A stretch of 64,000 nucleotides of DNA from Levilactobacillus brevis (GCA_021383565.1 CP079699.1:930001-994000), one strand, 5' to 3'. Shown: positions 25,076 through 34,727, counted from the first letter of the stretch. Numbers and translations: made by a program. Notes: a model not told the origin generated them from the sequence alone.

Positions 25076-25437
25076 CGGTCAAACTCCCTTTCTGATTAGT
25101 CACAGTGTAGTCCTTCAACAAGACAAAACGATGACAAATATATTTATTTCTTATGAACACTATATAACAAGACTAATTCATAGATCAATCTGTTCATAAC
25201 CCGGTGGCCCAAATTCCCTATTCAGTATAGGTGATAACCCAGATATAGGGGACTCATACAACTGCTAAACGGCTAATTAGTAAACCTGAGCCGATTAATT
25301 AATTTGTGAAATAAAACGGTGGCTGACCTATTTAGCCTGTAACCGCGCAGTAGTCATTCGCTTGTTAGGGGCTTGCGTAAATTTACTGCGCCTTTATACT
25401 AAAAGACAAGGACTATTTGTAGAAAGGATTCACGCTC
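25076..25437. other. AT-rich intergenic region
   Basis: No ORF is supported in 362 bp. It holds a weak TACACT -10 for the TIR-like gene, a long AT-rich stretch, and an 8-bp inverted repeat GCGCAGTA / TACTGCGC (about 25345-25392) enclosing the -35 of the microprotein promoter. It may be a remnant of the mobile region. Confidence 0.4.
25373..25400 (+). promoter_or_regulatory. Promoter of the 28-residue microprotein
   Basis: TTGCGT, a 16-bp spacer and TATACT, 38 bp upstream of the ATG. Confidence 0.65.
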
Positions 25438-25524
25438 ATGTTAAAACTCATCGCCCTCATCCTCGTCGTCATTGCTCTGGGCATCGCCCTCTACAGTTAT
25501 TTAATTGCCAAAAAGAATCAATAA
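25438..25524 (+). CDS. 28-residue single-helix membrane microprotein
   Basis: ATG after AGAAAGGA, 28 codons, TAA. The product begins MLKLIALILVVIALGIALY, one hydrophobic transmembrane helix, and ends in a short basic tail (IAKKNQ). It has its own promoter and terminator, which argues for a real gene despite the size. Function unknown. Small helices of this kind act as regulators of membrane enzymes or as type I toxins. No antisense RNA was recognised. Confidence 0.65.
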   Translation: MLKLIALILVVIALGIALYSYLIAKKNQ

Positions 25525-25545
25525 TCCACTAACCTATGGGCGTTT

Positions 25546-25577
25546 AAAACGACTTCACCATGAAGTCGTTTTATTTT
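25546..25577 (+). terminator. Terminator of the microprotein gene
   Basis: AAAACGACTTCA-CCA-TGAAGTCGTTTT is a 12-bp perfect stem followed by ATTTTTT. Confidence 0.9.
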
Positions 25578-25617
25578 TTAGCATTTTACTTGCCAAACGA
25601 TCTCTTTTCGGTTATAG

Positions 25618-25650
25618 TATAATCATTAACTAATCTAGTTTATTAGTTAA
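25618..25650 (+). promoter_or_regulatory. uspA -10 and initial hairpin
   Basis: TATAAT (25618-25623) is followed at once by TTAACTAAT / ATTAGTTAA (25626-25650), a 9-bp perfect inverted repeat that covers the expected transcription start. It could be an operator or a 5'-end stabilising stem. No good -35 at 17 bp. The untranslated leader is about 110 nt. Confidence 0.5.
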
Positions 25651-25736
25651 TTGAAAAGGGATTGTGTCTTTAACCAATCTTCAGTGACGTTCTATTTTGT
25701 CTGCTGCCCCCGCCAAATATAAAGGAGGTAACACCC

Positions 25737-26186
25737 ATGTACCAACGTTTACTCGTCCCCATCGATGGTTCTAGCAACGCCAACGAGGCGCTCAAGACCG
25801 CTATCGACCTTGCCAAGGATTGGCACGCCAAGCTGGTCTTACTGAATGCCATTGACATCACCCAGTTCTCTCCGCAAGGGCTCGGTGGTGGCTACGCGGC
25901 AGTCATTAAGGGTATGCGCGAAGCCAGTGAAGAGATTCTCCAAAAATCTAAGGCGGCCGTGGAAGACGCTGGGCTTGAAGCCGCACTCATTGTTCGTGAA
26001 GGATCCCCCAAGCAGATTATCGTGGAAACTGCCAATGCGTCAGACGCCGCCATCGACCTCGTTATCATGGGTAAGACTGGAACGAACGCCTTCTCCCGGC
26101 TCATCGTTGGGTCTACCACGAACTACGTTGTCCAGCACGCGGCACCAAACGTCGTTGTTGTAAACGACCTACCCGCAGACGCCTAA
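25737..26186 (+). CDS. Universal stress protein, UspA family
   Basis: A 149-residue UspA-fold protein. LLVPIDGSSNANEAL lies at the N-terminus, and the ATP-binding G-2x-G-9x-G(S/T) motif is visible as MGKTGTNAFSRLIVGST. AAAGGAGG precedes the ATG. Such proteins bind ATP and help survival under stress. The precise role is not known. It is monocistronic with a 5' hairpin and a terminator. Confidence 0.92.
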   Translation: MYQRLLVPIDGSSNANEALKTAIDLAKDWHAKLVLLNAIDITQFSPQGLGGGYAAVIKGMREASEEILQKSKAAVEDAGLEAALIVREGSPKQIIVETANASDAAIDLVIMGKTGTNAFSRLIVGSTTNYVVQHAAPNVVVVNDLPADA

Positions 26187-26223
26187 AGTCCTGTATCAGC
26201 CTTAAGTTGTCAACTAAAACTTT

Positions 26224-26252
26224 CAGAGAGGTCCTCCCCTCTCTGTTTTTTT
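26224..26252 (+). terminator. uspA terminator
   Basis: CAGAGAGG-TCCTCC-CCTCTCTG stem followed by seven T. Confidence 0.88.
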
Positions 26253-26350
26253 GTGCGCCCTTCAATTTTTCCTTTCAGAAAACAAGCCACAAATTGCACG
26301 CTTTTTCATGAAAAGTCGTGAAGTCCCTTTTTTCAGTTTCCACGTCGGGC

Positions 26351-26356
26351 TATAAT
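26351..26356 (+). promoter_or_regulatory. -10 box of the MFS permease gene
   Basis: A perfect TATAAT, 35 bp before the TTG start. The -35 position is T-rich (TTTTTT) and not consensus. Confidence 0.4.
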
Positions 26357-26390
26357 GGGAACATGAACTTTTTCTAGGAGGCTACATATC

Positions 26391-27572
26391 TTGAAACAAA
26401 CACACTCACGGTGGTTCTTAATCGGCATGATGCTTATCGCGGCCAACCTCCGCTTACCCATCACCATCATTCCACCGCTCCTGCCCAGTATCGAACGGGC
26501 TCTCAACCTCCCCAGCTCGATGGCCGGCTTAATCACTTCGATTCCCTTGATTACGTTTGCTATCTTCTCACCGATCATCGTAAAACTAGCGCAGCGTTGG
26601 GGAAACGAACGGACCGTCTTCGTCCTCTTTCTTCTGCTGATTGGCGGCACCTACCTGCGGATCATCCCCACGCTAGCCGCACTACTCTTCGGGACCTTCC
26701 TCGTGGGGATCGGTATCGACAGCGGCAACGTCCTGGTGCCGGCCTTAATCAAGGAACACATGCCCTACAAAATTCGTCTGGGAACCAGCCTCTACACGCT
26801 GTCCATGCTGCTCGTGGGGGCCATCGGGACGGCGATCTCCGGGATTCTGATCTCACGGACCAGCCTCGCCGTTACGCAGGCCTACCTTGGCATCATCAGT
26901 ATCATTGCCATCCTGGCCTGGCTACCCAATGTCCGGACGAAACGCCAACCCCCACTGACCGCCGAGCAACGGTCTCACATCCCACACTATCAAAGCGTCT
27001 GGCACCAACCTCTGGGCTGGCTCATCACCCTCTTCTTCGGGCTCCAGTCCCTGGTTTACTACGCCATCATCACCTGGTTACCGTCAATTCTAGCGGTCCA
27101 CGGCGTTTCCACCCTGACGTCCAGTAACCTTTTGACCCTCCTTCAAATCAGTGGGCTACCATTGTCCTTCATGGTGCCGCTCCTCTTTAACAAGCGCCAC
27201 GGGGTGACCCTGCTACTGAGCATCATGACTCTAGGCTACGTTGTCGCCCCCTTAACCTGGCTGATCGACACGCAATCCGTGCCGTTCCTGACGGTTGTCT
27301 GTCTGGTTACCGGGCTGGGGTCCGGGGTCGCCTTCAACTTAGCCATCATGTTCTTTACGGAAAAGACGACCAACCCCTACCAAACGGCCGCTATTTCTGG
27401 CATGGCCCAATCGGCCGGTTACTTACTCGCCGCTGTTGGTCCGATTCTCTTCGGTTACCTCCAACAATTCAGTCACTCCTGGGTCCCCGTCATCTGGCTA
27501 CTGGCATTTTTCGCCGCGGCGTTAACCATCACCGGTTTCATCGTGCACCATCGCGGGATGATTGCCAATTAA
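26391..27572 (+). CDS. MFS transporter, CynX/NimT-like
   Basis: A 393-residue permease with about 12 hydrophobic helices, starting at TTG after AGGAGG. The opening NLRLPITIIPPLLPSI and the helix-4 region resemble the cyanate permease (CynX/NimT) branch of the major facilitator superfamily. The TxxR-type loop between helices 2 and 3 reads KLAQRWGNERT. Substrate unknown: members of this branch move small anions or nitroimidazole-like drugs. Monocistronic. Confidence 0.85.
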   Translation: MKQTHSRWFLIGMMLIAANLRLPITIIPPLLPSIERALNLPSSMAGLITSIPLITFAIFSPIIVKLAQRWGNERTVFVLFLLLIGGTYLRIIPTLAALLFGTFLVGIGIDSGNVLVPALIKEHMPYKIRLGTSLYTLSMLLVGAIGTAISGILISRTSLAVTQAYLGIISIIAILAWLPNVRTKRQPPLTAEQRSHIPHYQSVWHQPLGWLITLFFGLQSLVYYAIITWLPSILAVHGVSTLTSSNLLTLLQISGLPLSFMVPLLFNKRHGVTLLLSIMTLGYVVAPLTWLIDTQSVPFLTVVCLVTGLGSGVAFNLAIMFFTEKTTNPYQTAAISGMAQSAGYLLAAVGPILFGYLQQFSHSWVPVIWLLAFFAAALTITGFIVHHRGMIAN

Positions 27573-27640
27573 TTCGGAAACCAGTATGACCTGTGCTCAC
27601 CCCAAAAATGTCTACCTGTTTACTAAATGAGGTCCTAAAA

Positions 27641-27676
27641 AAGACGCGCTCAACCCAATTCGGTTGAACGCGTCTT
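27641..27676. terminator. Terminator between the MFS gene and apt
   Basis: AAGACGCG(C)TCAACC / GGTTGAACGCGTCTT stem. On the minus strand it ends in TTTTTT, so it mainly serves apt. The plus side has a weaker T tract. Confidence 0.85.
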
Positions 27677-27688
27677 ATTTCGTTTAAC

Positions 27689-28207
27689 TTAGTACGTCAT
27701 TAAACTGAAGACATCGTAGCCCTTCAGCTTGTCACGACCATGCAAGTCCTTCAATTCAATCAGGAAGGCCGTCCCGACCACAATGCCGCCGAGGTCTTCG
27801 ACCAATTGAATCGTCGCGCCAATGGTCCCACCGGTTGCCAATAAGTCATCGGTGACCAGTACCTTTTGGCCGGGCTTGATGGCATCCTTGTGCAGGTACA
27901 GGGCTGAGGTCCCATACTCCAAATCGTAGGATGCCTTGACCGTTGGCCGCGGCAATTTCCCTTGCTTACGAGCGGGCGCGAAGCCAATGTTCATCTGGTA
28001 AGCCACGGGGCAACCCACGATGAATCCGCGGGCCTCGGGGCCAACGACCATTTCGACACCCTTATCCTTAGCGTAAGCGACGATCTCGTCGGTTGCGGCG
28101 TGAAAGGCGTCACCGTCCGCCATTAATGGAGAGATGTCCCGGAACATGATGCCCTTTTCTGGGTAATCCGGAACGGAAGCAATATATTTCGTAAAATCAG
28201 TTGCCAT
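27689..28207 (-). CDS. apt: Adenine phosphoribosyltransferase
   Basis: A 172-residue salvage enzyme that makes AMP from adenine and PRPP. The PRPP-binding motif reads [13 protein letters not shown], and the N-terminal [14 protein letters not shown] is the family signature. It follows recJ after 20 bp, the conserved recJ-apt order of Firmicutes, so cotranscription is likely. Confidence 0.97.
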   Translation of the reverse strand: MATDFTKYIASVPDYPEKGIMFRDISPLMADGDAFHAATDEIVAYAKDKGVEMVVGPEARGFIVGCPVAYQMNIGFAPARKQGKLPRPTVKASYDLEYGTSALYLHKDAIKPGQKVLVTDDLLATGGTIGATIQLVEDLGGIVVGTAFLIELKDLHGRDKLKGYDVFSLMTY

Positions 28208-28227
28208 AATTAAGTAGCTCCTTTATT

Positions 28228-30549
28228 TTATATCAATGGGGCGAGGCGCTTCGTTAACGCCGCAGTCGAGCAGGCCAGCAGGTCCGTCTCCGTCTGCATC
28301 TGTTGTTGCCGAAGCTGATAACTCGGGGCAGTCGTAAGATCCTTGTGCGCCGGATGTACCACACCATCCATCAACCCGTGGTCGATCGTGATGAATCCAC
28401 ATTCGAAGAAGACCTGGATCATGAAGATTAACTGGGTTCGCGGAATCTGCAAGAAAGTTGCCAGTTGCGCCAGTTGGTGCCCCACATCTACTTGTCGATG
28501 CGTTGCAACGAACTTAAATAGTTTAGCATATTGCGCGCGAGTTGGCATCCCTAATTGCGAAAGACTTTCTTTCTTATACAGATATGTCGTCACTTTTGCC
28601 GGTTGGAGCTGACGTAAGACGGTCTCCAAGTCCGCCGTCGCATCGGGACAATCGACGATAAACACGGCCGAACCCGCGGGTAACTGCGTCACGGCACTAC
28701 CATCATAGAGCAGTGGTGTCGCTGTTTCTGGCAGTTGGTTAGCTAACTGGCGGAACACGTTTTGATGGAAGAATACGTAGGTCCCGGCCGTCTGAAACAT
28801 TGCCTGATGAAGCCGCGTCGTGCGTTGGTCCTGGATGGGATTATCGGTTAACTTTAAATCCTTCACCATCAGTTGCAACGAGTGGCGACCCTGCCAGACA
28901 TTATCTTCAATGGCCCCCAGCACCGCAGCATCGGTCGGTGACGCCGTTAAGGCATCGACGTAGCGTCCCGCGCCAAATTGAATGGCGTTGAGCTTATGAT
29001 TGGCTTCCTGCAGCTGAAACTTCAGGTGCGACCCATCCTTTCCAATCGCCTTAATCTGGGTCAACGTTGCCGCTTCAAAGGCAAAGAGTGGTTGACTGTT
29101 GTCCGTCCCAAACGGCGCCAGCTTGGTTAATTCCTGATACAGCGTGGGGGTCACTGCGGCCACATCCAGCGTTGCGGCGACGGGAACCTCGGTCGGCCCA
29201 CTCTCCGCCAAGTGCTGGTTGGCAGCCTCCTGATCCAAGGCATCGGCTAAGGCGCCTAGTTTCTCGCTAGGCACCGTTAGTCCCACGGCCATGTGATGGC
29301 CACCAAAGGCCGTCATCAGGTCTCTGTGGGGGTCTAAGGCCGCAAACAGGTTAAATGCGTCCACACTTCGTCCCGACCCCTTGGCCCGGCCATCCGCGTT
29401 AACGTTTAGGACCAATGCAGGTTTCCCCGTGTTCTCGACGACCTTGCTGGCCACGATTCCCAGGACGCCCTCGTGCCAATCATGGCCACTGATAATCAGC
29501 GCCGCCCGATCGCGGTGATCGGCATCCTCGGCTTGGGCCAAGGCTGATTGACTAATCTGTTGGACCAATTCTTGGCGTTGGCGATTCTGGCTCTCCGTCT
29601 GCTGAGCCAACGTTTTGGCGACGGCAAAGTCCGGCGTCGTCAACAACTCTACGGCTGGGGCCGCGTCCTTGAGCCGGCCCAACGCATTCAATCGGGGCGC
29701 AATTCCGAAGCCAATCGACTGTTCCGTCAATTCTTCCGGTTTGATTCCCGCACCCGTCATCAGTGCCTGAAGGCCCGGTCGTTCGTCCTGTTTCAAGAGC
29801 TGGAGGCCAAAGTAAACCAAGACCCGGTTCTCATCGACGAGGGGCACCAAATCCGCTACCGTGCCAATCGCCGCTAGGTCCAGCATATCCTGCGGAATCT
29901 CTTCACGCAGCGCCTGGGCCACCTTGAAGGCCACCCCGGCACCCGACAAGCCACCAAAGGGATATTCGGCCCCCGGATAACGCGGGTGAATAATCGCATA
30001 GGCTGCGGGTAAGTCTGCCGGCAGTTCATGGTGATCGGTCACCACCACGTCGACCCCCGCTTCATTGGCCGCCGCAATGGCTTCGTTGCCGGCCACTCCG
30101 TTATCTACCGTGACAAAGAGCTGGGTTCCGGCAGCAATTAGCTTTTTAAATGCCGCCACGTTGGGCCCGTAGCCGTCGGTAAACCGGTTGGGGATGTAGT
30201 AGTTAACCTTGGCCCCCATCTCATTGAGGGTTTCGTATAGGATGGACGTGCTGGTCACGCCATCGGCATCGTAGTCCCCGTAGATCGTAATCTGCTGGTC
30301 GCTACCAATCGCCTCTTCAATCCGCGCCACACCCTTTTGCATATCGTGCAACAGATTGGGATCGTGCAGTTGTTCCGGTCCGGGATTCAGAAAGTCATGG
30401 GCGGCGGCTGGCGTCTGATACCCACGATTCCAGAGAATCTGGGCCACAATTGGTGAGATTTCTTCCTCGCGTGCCAGCTGCTGGGCCTCGGTCGACGGCT
30501 GATCAACGTTCTTGATGTTCCATTGGTATTGTGCGGCAATCACCAGCAA
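28228..30549 (-). CDS. recJ: Single-stranded-DNA-specific exonuclease RecJ
   Basis: A 773-residue protein. The DHH-phosphoesterase motifs are YGDYDADGVTSTS near residue 85 and VVTDHHELPAD near residue 150. The DHHA1 domain includes the GGHHMAVGLT motif, and a C-terminal extension follows. It degrades 5'-ended single strands in recombination and mismatch repair. A TTG at 30549 opens the frame after AAAGGA. The GTG two codons later is an equally plausible start. Confidence 0.95.
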   Translation of the reverse strand: MLVIAAQYQWNIKNVDQPSTEAQQLAREEEISPIVAQILWNRGYQTPAAAHDFLNPGPEQLHDPNLLHDMQKGVARIEEAIGSDQQITIYGDYDADGVTSTSILYETLNEMGAKVNYYIPNRFTDGYGPNVAAFKKLIAAGTQLFVTVDNGVAGNEAIAAANEAGVDVVVTDHHELPADLPAAYAIIHPRYPGAEYPFGGLSGAGVAFKVAQALREEIPQDMLDLAAIGTVADLVPLVDENRVLVYFGLQLLKQDERPGLQALMTGAGIKPEELTEQSIGFGIAPRLNALGRLKDAAPAVELLTTPDFAVAKTLAQQTESQNRQRQELVQQISQSALAQAEDADHRDRAALIISGHDWHEGVLGIVASKVVENTGKPALVLNVNADGRAKGSGRSVDAFNLFAALDPHRDLMTAFGGHHMAVGLTVPSEKLGALADALDQEAANQHLAESGPTEVPVAATLDVAAVTPTLYQELTKLAPFGTDNSQPLFAFEAATLTQIKAIGKDGSHLKFQLQEANHKLNAIQFGAGRYVDALTASPTDAAVLGAIEDNVWQGRHSLQLMVKDLKLTDNPIQDQRTTRLHQAMFQTAGTYVFFHQNVFRQLANQLPETATPLLYDGSAVTQLPAGSAVFIVDCPDATADLETVLRQLQPAKVTTYLYKKESLSQLGMPTRAQYAKLFKFVATHRQVDVGHQLAQLATFLQIPRTQLIFMIQVFFECGFITIDHGLMDGVVHPAHKDLTTAPSYQLRQQQMQTETDLLACSTAALTKRLAPLI

Positions 30550-30619
30550 ATCATCCTTTCTAAACGGGAGAAGAGCGGTGTCACTGGCACCGCCCTTCTC
30601 TATCGATTCTGTTCGTTTC

Positions 30620-31018
30620 CTAGTCGGTCTGTGTAGCGGCCAACTTGGCTTTTAATTCGGCATTTTCTTTTTCTAGAACTTGTAACTGTTGCGCCTGTTG
30701 CCCGGTGACCTGCTTACTCCGTGAGTTTTGCAGACGTTTGGTCAATCGGTCCCGTTCCTGCTCCAGACTGGCGATCTGTTCCTGGCTGGTCTGCTCCAGC
30801 TCCTTGTACGCCCGGTTGTGCTGGAAGACGGTGATCGTCGAGAACAGGATCATCAGGACCGCCCCAATTAAGATGGACACTAGCAAAATCAGAATCAGCG
30901 GCCAGTGAACCGTTGTGAAACCAAAGGAAACCGGGACACTTTCCACGTTTAAAATCGCAAAGATAGCCACGATAATGACCAGTAAAATCGTTAAGACGAT
31001 GCGCCACTGATTCTTCAT
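30620..31018 (-). CDS. LapA domain (DUF1049) membrane protein
   Basis: A 132-residue protein with two transmembrane helices (about residues 6-25 and 39-62). The VxxxNxExVxVxF-type loop between them reads NVESVPVSFGF. A C-terminal coiled coil (LEQERDRLTKRLQ) follows. In Gram-negatives LapA acts in lipopolysaccharide assembly. Firmicutes homologues have no assigned role. It lies between rnz and recJ in one direction. Confidence 0.87.
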   Translation of the reverse strand: MKNQWRIVLTILLVIIVAIFAILNVESVPVSFGFTTVHWPLILILLVSILIGAVLMILFSTITVFQHNRAYKELEQTSQEQIASLEQERDRLTKRLQNSRSKQVTGQQAQQLQVLEKENAELKAKLAATQTD

Positions 31019-31032
31019 TGCTTGATAGCCTC

Positions 31033-31968
31033 CTATTTAATCTTCTGAAACGGGACGTTAACCTCATCGAAGTCCTTGACGACCCGCGTGTTCTTAAAGA
31101 CCTCACGCGCTTGGTGCTGAAGTTCTAACGCCAATTTCCCCGTGTAACGCGCGGAAATATGGTTCAGCAGCAGGAGCTTGACGTTGGTTCGTTTGGCCAA
31201 CTCCGCCGCTTGAATATTGGTTGAATGGTAGTAGGAACGCGCCAACTTACTTTCACCCTTGGCAAAGGTGCTCTCGTGAACCAAAACATCGGCGTCTTGC
31301 GTCAAACGCGCGGCATTTGGCGTCTGCCGGGTATCACCCAGAAAGGCGACGATACGGCCCGGCTGACTCGGTCCCAAGAAGTCCTTACCGTTAACGGTCC
31401 GACCATCCGGCAACGTAACCGTCTTACCGGCCTTCAGTTCACCGTAGACGGGACCCGATGGAATCTGAGCCTCCCGGAGCTTATCGACCATCAATTCACC
31501 GGGATGATCCTTCTCCACAACCCGATAACCAAAGCATTCGATGCGGTGGTCCAAGTGTTGCGCGTAGACCCGAAACTTGTTGTCTTCGAAGATCATGCCG
31601 TCTGCCGATAGCTCACGGTAGTGGATTCGGTACGATAACTTGGTCTCTGAGACGCGCAGACTAACCTCTACGAAGTCGCGAATGCCCTTGGGTCCATAGA
31701 TGGTCAGGGGTTCGTTACCGCCCTGAAACGAGCGGCTACTGAGCAATCCCGGCAAGCCGAAGATGTGGTCTCCGTGCAGGTGGGTAATAAAAATCTTGTC
31801 GATCTTTCGCGGCTTTAACGTGGTCCGCAAAATTTGATGCTGGGTGGCTTCACCCACGTCGAACAGCCACACTGAATTACGCTCATCAAGTAAGCGCAAC
31901 GCCGTACTGGTCACATTTCGAAACTTTCCGGGTGACCCGGCGCCCGTCCCTAAAAATTGAATTTCCAT
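31033..31968 (-). CDS. rnz: Ribonuclease Z
   Basis: A 311-residue metallo-beta-lactamase-fold tRNA 3'-processing endonuclease. [15 protein letters not shown] lies at the N-terminus and the zinc motif is [13 protein letters not shown]. Later zinc ligands are in FLGDTR and LLLNHIS. It removes 3' trailers from tRNA precursors without encoded CCA, such as the tRNA-Ser in this window. First gene of rnz-lapA-recJ-apt. Confidence 0.95.
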   Translation of the reverse strand: MEIQFLGTGAGSPGKFRNVTSTALRLLDERNSVWLFDVGEATQHQILRTTLKPRKIDKIFITHLHGDHIFGLPGLLSSRSFQGGNEPLTIYGPKGIRDFVEVSLRVSETKLSYRIHYRELSADGMIFEDNKFRVYAQHLDHRIECFGYRVVEKDHPGELMVDKLREAQIPSGPVYGELKAGKTVTLPDGRTVNGKDFLGPSQPGRIVAFLGDTRQTPNAARLTQDADVLVHESTFAKGESKLARSYYHSTNIQAAELAKRTNVKLLLLNHISARYTGKLALELQHQAREVFKNTRVVKDFDEVNVPFQKIK

Positions 31969-32137
31969 ATTTTTTTCGTTCCTATTCTATAATTAAAGTC
32001 CGTCCACTATTTTAGGGGATTTTAGCCGAAATCGCAACTCTCAAAACTGCTGTCACCTGACAAATGGGATTAACACTAGGGTTCTCCCCCTAAATTCGGT
32101 ATAATTAAGCTAAGCTTGTGATTGGGGGAATCTTAGC

Positions 32138-32413
32138 ATGCGGCTCATTGACTTTAACCTCTCGACCATCGACCTGCACCCCGCTTTGCGCCTGTATTGG
32201 GAGCATGACGGCCAGCAGACGCCGGTGGTTGACCTACAAACCCAGCACCACCAGTTACGCCTGATAACCGGCGCGGGACGACCGCTGACCCTAGATCAAT
32301 TACGCACCCGTAGTCAACAGGTCGACCAGCAAGCTAGCTTGTTCGTGGCGCAAGACCCACCCCAGCGGCTTTATGGTTACCGACTCGTGCCCCATCAAAT
32401 TTTGTTCGGTTGA
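32138..32413 (+). CDS. Protein of unknown function, 91 residues
   Basis: An ORF starting ATG after TTGGGGGAA, with TATAAT (32099-32104) upstream. The product is Gln/Leu-rich and hydrophilic (DFNLSTIDLHPALRLYWEHD...), without signal or membrane segments. The lipoprotein gene follows with its start 13 bp beyond the stop, so the two form an operon. No family recognised. Confidence 0.6.
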   Translation: MRLIDFNLSTIDLHPALRLYWEHDGQQTPVVDLQTQHHQLRLITGAGRPLTLDQLRTRSQQVDQQASLFVAQDPPQRLYGYRLVPHQILFG

Positions 32414-32426
32414 AAGGAGTTTCATC

Positions 32427-33179
32427 ATGCGTTACATCAAGGCATCCTTACTTATTGGCGTGGGTCTCCTGACCCTGGGCTTGGCCGGCTGCCAGTCCAA
32501 TGGTCATCAGAGTACCGCCAGCTTTAAGAACAGTAGTAGTCAGTCTAGTAGCTACAGCGCCAAGGAACCCGACGCAGCCGTCACGGCGTCCTCGTCCTCA
32601 CACAAAGAAGAATCGCAGAACTACCGGCCCAAGGCCAAACAAACCCGGAGTCGCCACTACGTCAAATCAGGTAACCTCAAAAAAGCAGGTCAGTATACCT
32701 TTGACAAGGTCGGCACCCAACTCACCCTAGACCAGGTCAGCCACCCGAAGACGACCGTTAAATCCGGGCAACTCACCTATAAGGTGACGGCGGTGCGGCT
32801 CATCAAGAACACGGCCAAGACCGCCGCGGCCAAACGCATGGCGGCCCAGGCCCTGAATCTGGCGCAGCTCAAGAGTCCGTATTATACGCTTCAAGTTAAG
32901 TTTACCATTTATAACCACGGAAAGCAGGCCCTCACCACCGATGGTATTCGCGCCATCCAACTCAGTGGCAAGCATCAGCTCAACGCGGCCAACCAACTCA
33001 GCGACGCCAGCGCGGGCAAGACGATTCCCGCCAACGGCAAGCTCGCCACCTTTGCGACCGGTCTCGCCGGCGAGAAGACCAAGCCGACGATGAAGACCGT
33101 CAAGATCAAATTCGCGGGCGCCTTCGCCGACAAGAAACAAGTGGTCAAACCAACGCGGTGGCTCAAGCTCACGCTATAA
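32427..33179 (+). CDS. Secreted lipoprotein with Ser-rich linker and DUF4352-like domain
   Basis: A 250-residue protein. The lipobox LTLGLAGC puts the lipidated cysteine at residue 22. A Ser/Lys/Arg-rich linker runs to about residue 85. The rest resembles an immunoglobulin-like DUF4352 domain (TYKVTAVRLIKN ... YTLQVKFTIYNHGKQAL). It would sit on the outer face of the membrane. AAAGGAG precedes the ATG. The longer in-frame ORF is ignored because it overlaps the upstream gene. Confidence 0.8.
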   Translation: MRYIKASLLIGVGLLTLGLAGCQSNGHQSTASFKNSSSQSSSYSAKEPDAAVTASSSSHKEESQNYRPKAKQTRSRHYVKSGNLKKAGQYTFDKVGTQLTLDQVSHPKTTVKSGQLTYKVTAVRLIKNTAKTAAAKRMAAQALNLAQLKSPYYTLQVKFTIYNHGKQALTTDGIRAIQLSGKHQLNAANQLSDASAGKTIPANGKLATFATGLAGEKTKPTMKTVKIKFAGAFADKKQVVKPTRWLKLTL

Positions 33180-33201
33180 GCCGCCCGATCAAGCCAAAAT
33201 T

Positions 33202-33245
33202 AAACCGTGATCCCGTCAAAATAAATTGCGGGATCACGGTTTTTG
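33202..33245 (+). terminator. Terminator after the lipoprotein gene
   Basis: AACCGTGATCCCG and CGGGATCACGGTT arms (13 bp) followed by TTTT. Confidence 0.88.
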
Positions 33246-33340
33246 CTTGTTTATGACTTGCACATGGTATCTAAACGCCTATGATTACAGCCCATGACTA
33301 GCCGTTGCAAACGGCAAGGCGACCAGCGCAATCACACAGT

Positions 33341-34636
33341 TTAAGCCATGTATTCGAAGGTGAAGTCGTCAATCTTAACCAGGTCGCCATTCTTAGCGCC
33401 GTGGTCACGCAGACTACTGTCGACGCCCATCCCCCGCATTTGCCGCGTAAACCGCAGTAAACTTTCATCATGGTTGATGTCCGTCATCCGGAAGAGCTTC
33501 AACAGCTTGTCGCCGGTCAGGACCCAAGTCCCATCGGCATCCTGAGTCACTTCGAAGTCGGGTTCTGGCTTGAAGTCGTACTCGGCCTTCTCGACCACTT
33601 CTTCTTGCTTGACTGGGAACTTCGGCGTTGCGGCCAAGATATCCGCTGTCCGTTGCAGGAGGGGTGTTAACCCATCGTGCGTTAAGGCAGACACGGCGTA
33701 GACTTCGGGCGCTGCGGCCAATAGCTTGTCTTGTTTCAGATCTTCCTTGAACTTCGCCAGGTTATCGGTGGAATCTGGCATATCCATCTTATTGGCGACC
33801 ACAATCTGCGGCCGTTTCAGAATATCCGGATCGTACATCTTGAGTTCTTCGTTAATCTTTTCAAAGTCCTCGTAAGGATCGCGACCTTCCAGGCCACTCA
33901 TGTCGATCAGATGCAGGATAACCCGCGTCCGCTCAACGTGCCGGAGGAACTGGAACCCCAGTCCCACACCGTTAGCGGCGCCTTCGATCAGTCCTGGTAG
34001 ATCGGCCATCACAAAGTCACGGCCGTCCGGTAAGCGCACCATCCCCAGGTTAGGCACTAACGTGGTGAAATGGTACTCGGCGATCTTCGGCTTGGCACTC
34101 GTCACCGTGGAGAGTAACGTTGATTTCCCAACGGACGGGAAACCAACCAACCCGACATCGGCCAGCACCTTTAATTCCAGACGAATCTCAAACTCTTGAC
34201 CGGGTTCTCCATTTTCGGCAATTTCAGGTGCCGGGTTCTTCGGGGACGCAAAGTGAATGTTCCCCCGACCACCACGGCCACCCTTGGCCACAATGGCGGA
34301 ATCGTCACTGGCCACGAGGTCGGCAATCACGGCCCCGGTCTCGTCGTTATAAATCGTGGTCCCTTGAGGCACACTGATAATGGTGTCCTCGGCACCGCGA
34401 CCGGTCATCGACTTGATCGCCCCGTTGCCACCACTCTTGGCCTTGAACTTCCGTTGGTACCGAAAGTCCATCAACGTCCGCAAGCCTTCGTCAACGGCGA
34501 ACACGATGTTCCCACCGCGACCACCGTCACCACCGGCTGGCCCACCGTTCGGCACAAATTTTTCCCGGCGGAAGGCAACCATCCCGTCGCCACCCTTACC
34601 GGCCTTGACACTAATTTTAACTTGATCTACAAACAT
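33341..34636 (-). CDS. obg: Obg GTPase
   Basis: A 431-residue ribosome-assembly and stringent-response GTPase. The glycine-rich Obg domain ([18 protein letters not shown]) occupies the first 158 residues. The G domain has [25 protein letters not shown] and a later SAL segment. A C-terminal OCT domain follows. Length is typical. It has its own consensus promoter, whose -35 overlaps the uvrC stop codon. Confidence 0.97.
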   Translation of the reverse strand: MFVDQVKISVKAGKGGDGMVAFRREKFVPNGGPAGGDGGRGGNIVFAVDEGLRTLMDFRYQRKFKAKSGGNGAIKSMTGRGAEDTIISVPQGTTIYNDETGAVIADLVASDDSAIVAKGGRGGRGNIHFASPKNPAPEIAENGEPGQEFEIRLELKVLADVGLVGFPSVGKSTLLSTVTSAKPKIAEYHFTTLVPNLGMVRLPDGRDFVMADLPGLIEGAANGVGLGFQFLRHVERTRVILHLIDMSGLEGRDPYEDFEKINEELKMYDPDILKRPQIVVANKMDMPDSTDNLAKFKEDLKQDKLLAAAPEVYAVSALTHDGLTPLLQRTADILAATPKFPVKQEEVVEKAEYDFKPEPDFEVTQDADGTWVLTGDKLLKLFRMTDINHDESLLRFTRQMRGMGVDSSLRDHGAKNGDLVKIDDFTFEYMA

Positions 34637-34698
34637 AATTTTATTCCTCGTTTTCTAAGCCAGCCCGTGCTGCCTTCTTCGTAAGTATCCTGCTAGCC

Positions 34699-34727
34699 AG
34701 TATACCGGCAAACGGCCGCCACGTCAA
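34699..34727 (-). promoter_or_regulatory. obg promoter
   Basis: TTGACG, a 17-bp spacer and TATACT on the minus strand. The -35 covers the uvrC stop codon. Confidence 0.8.
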
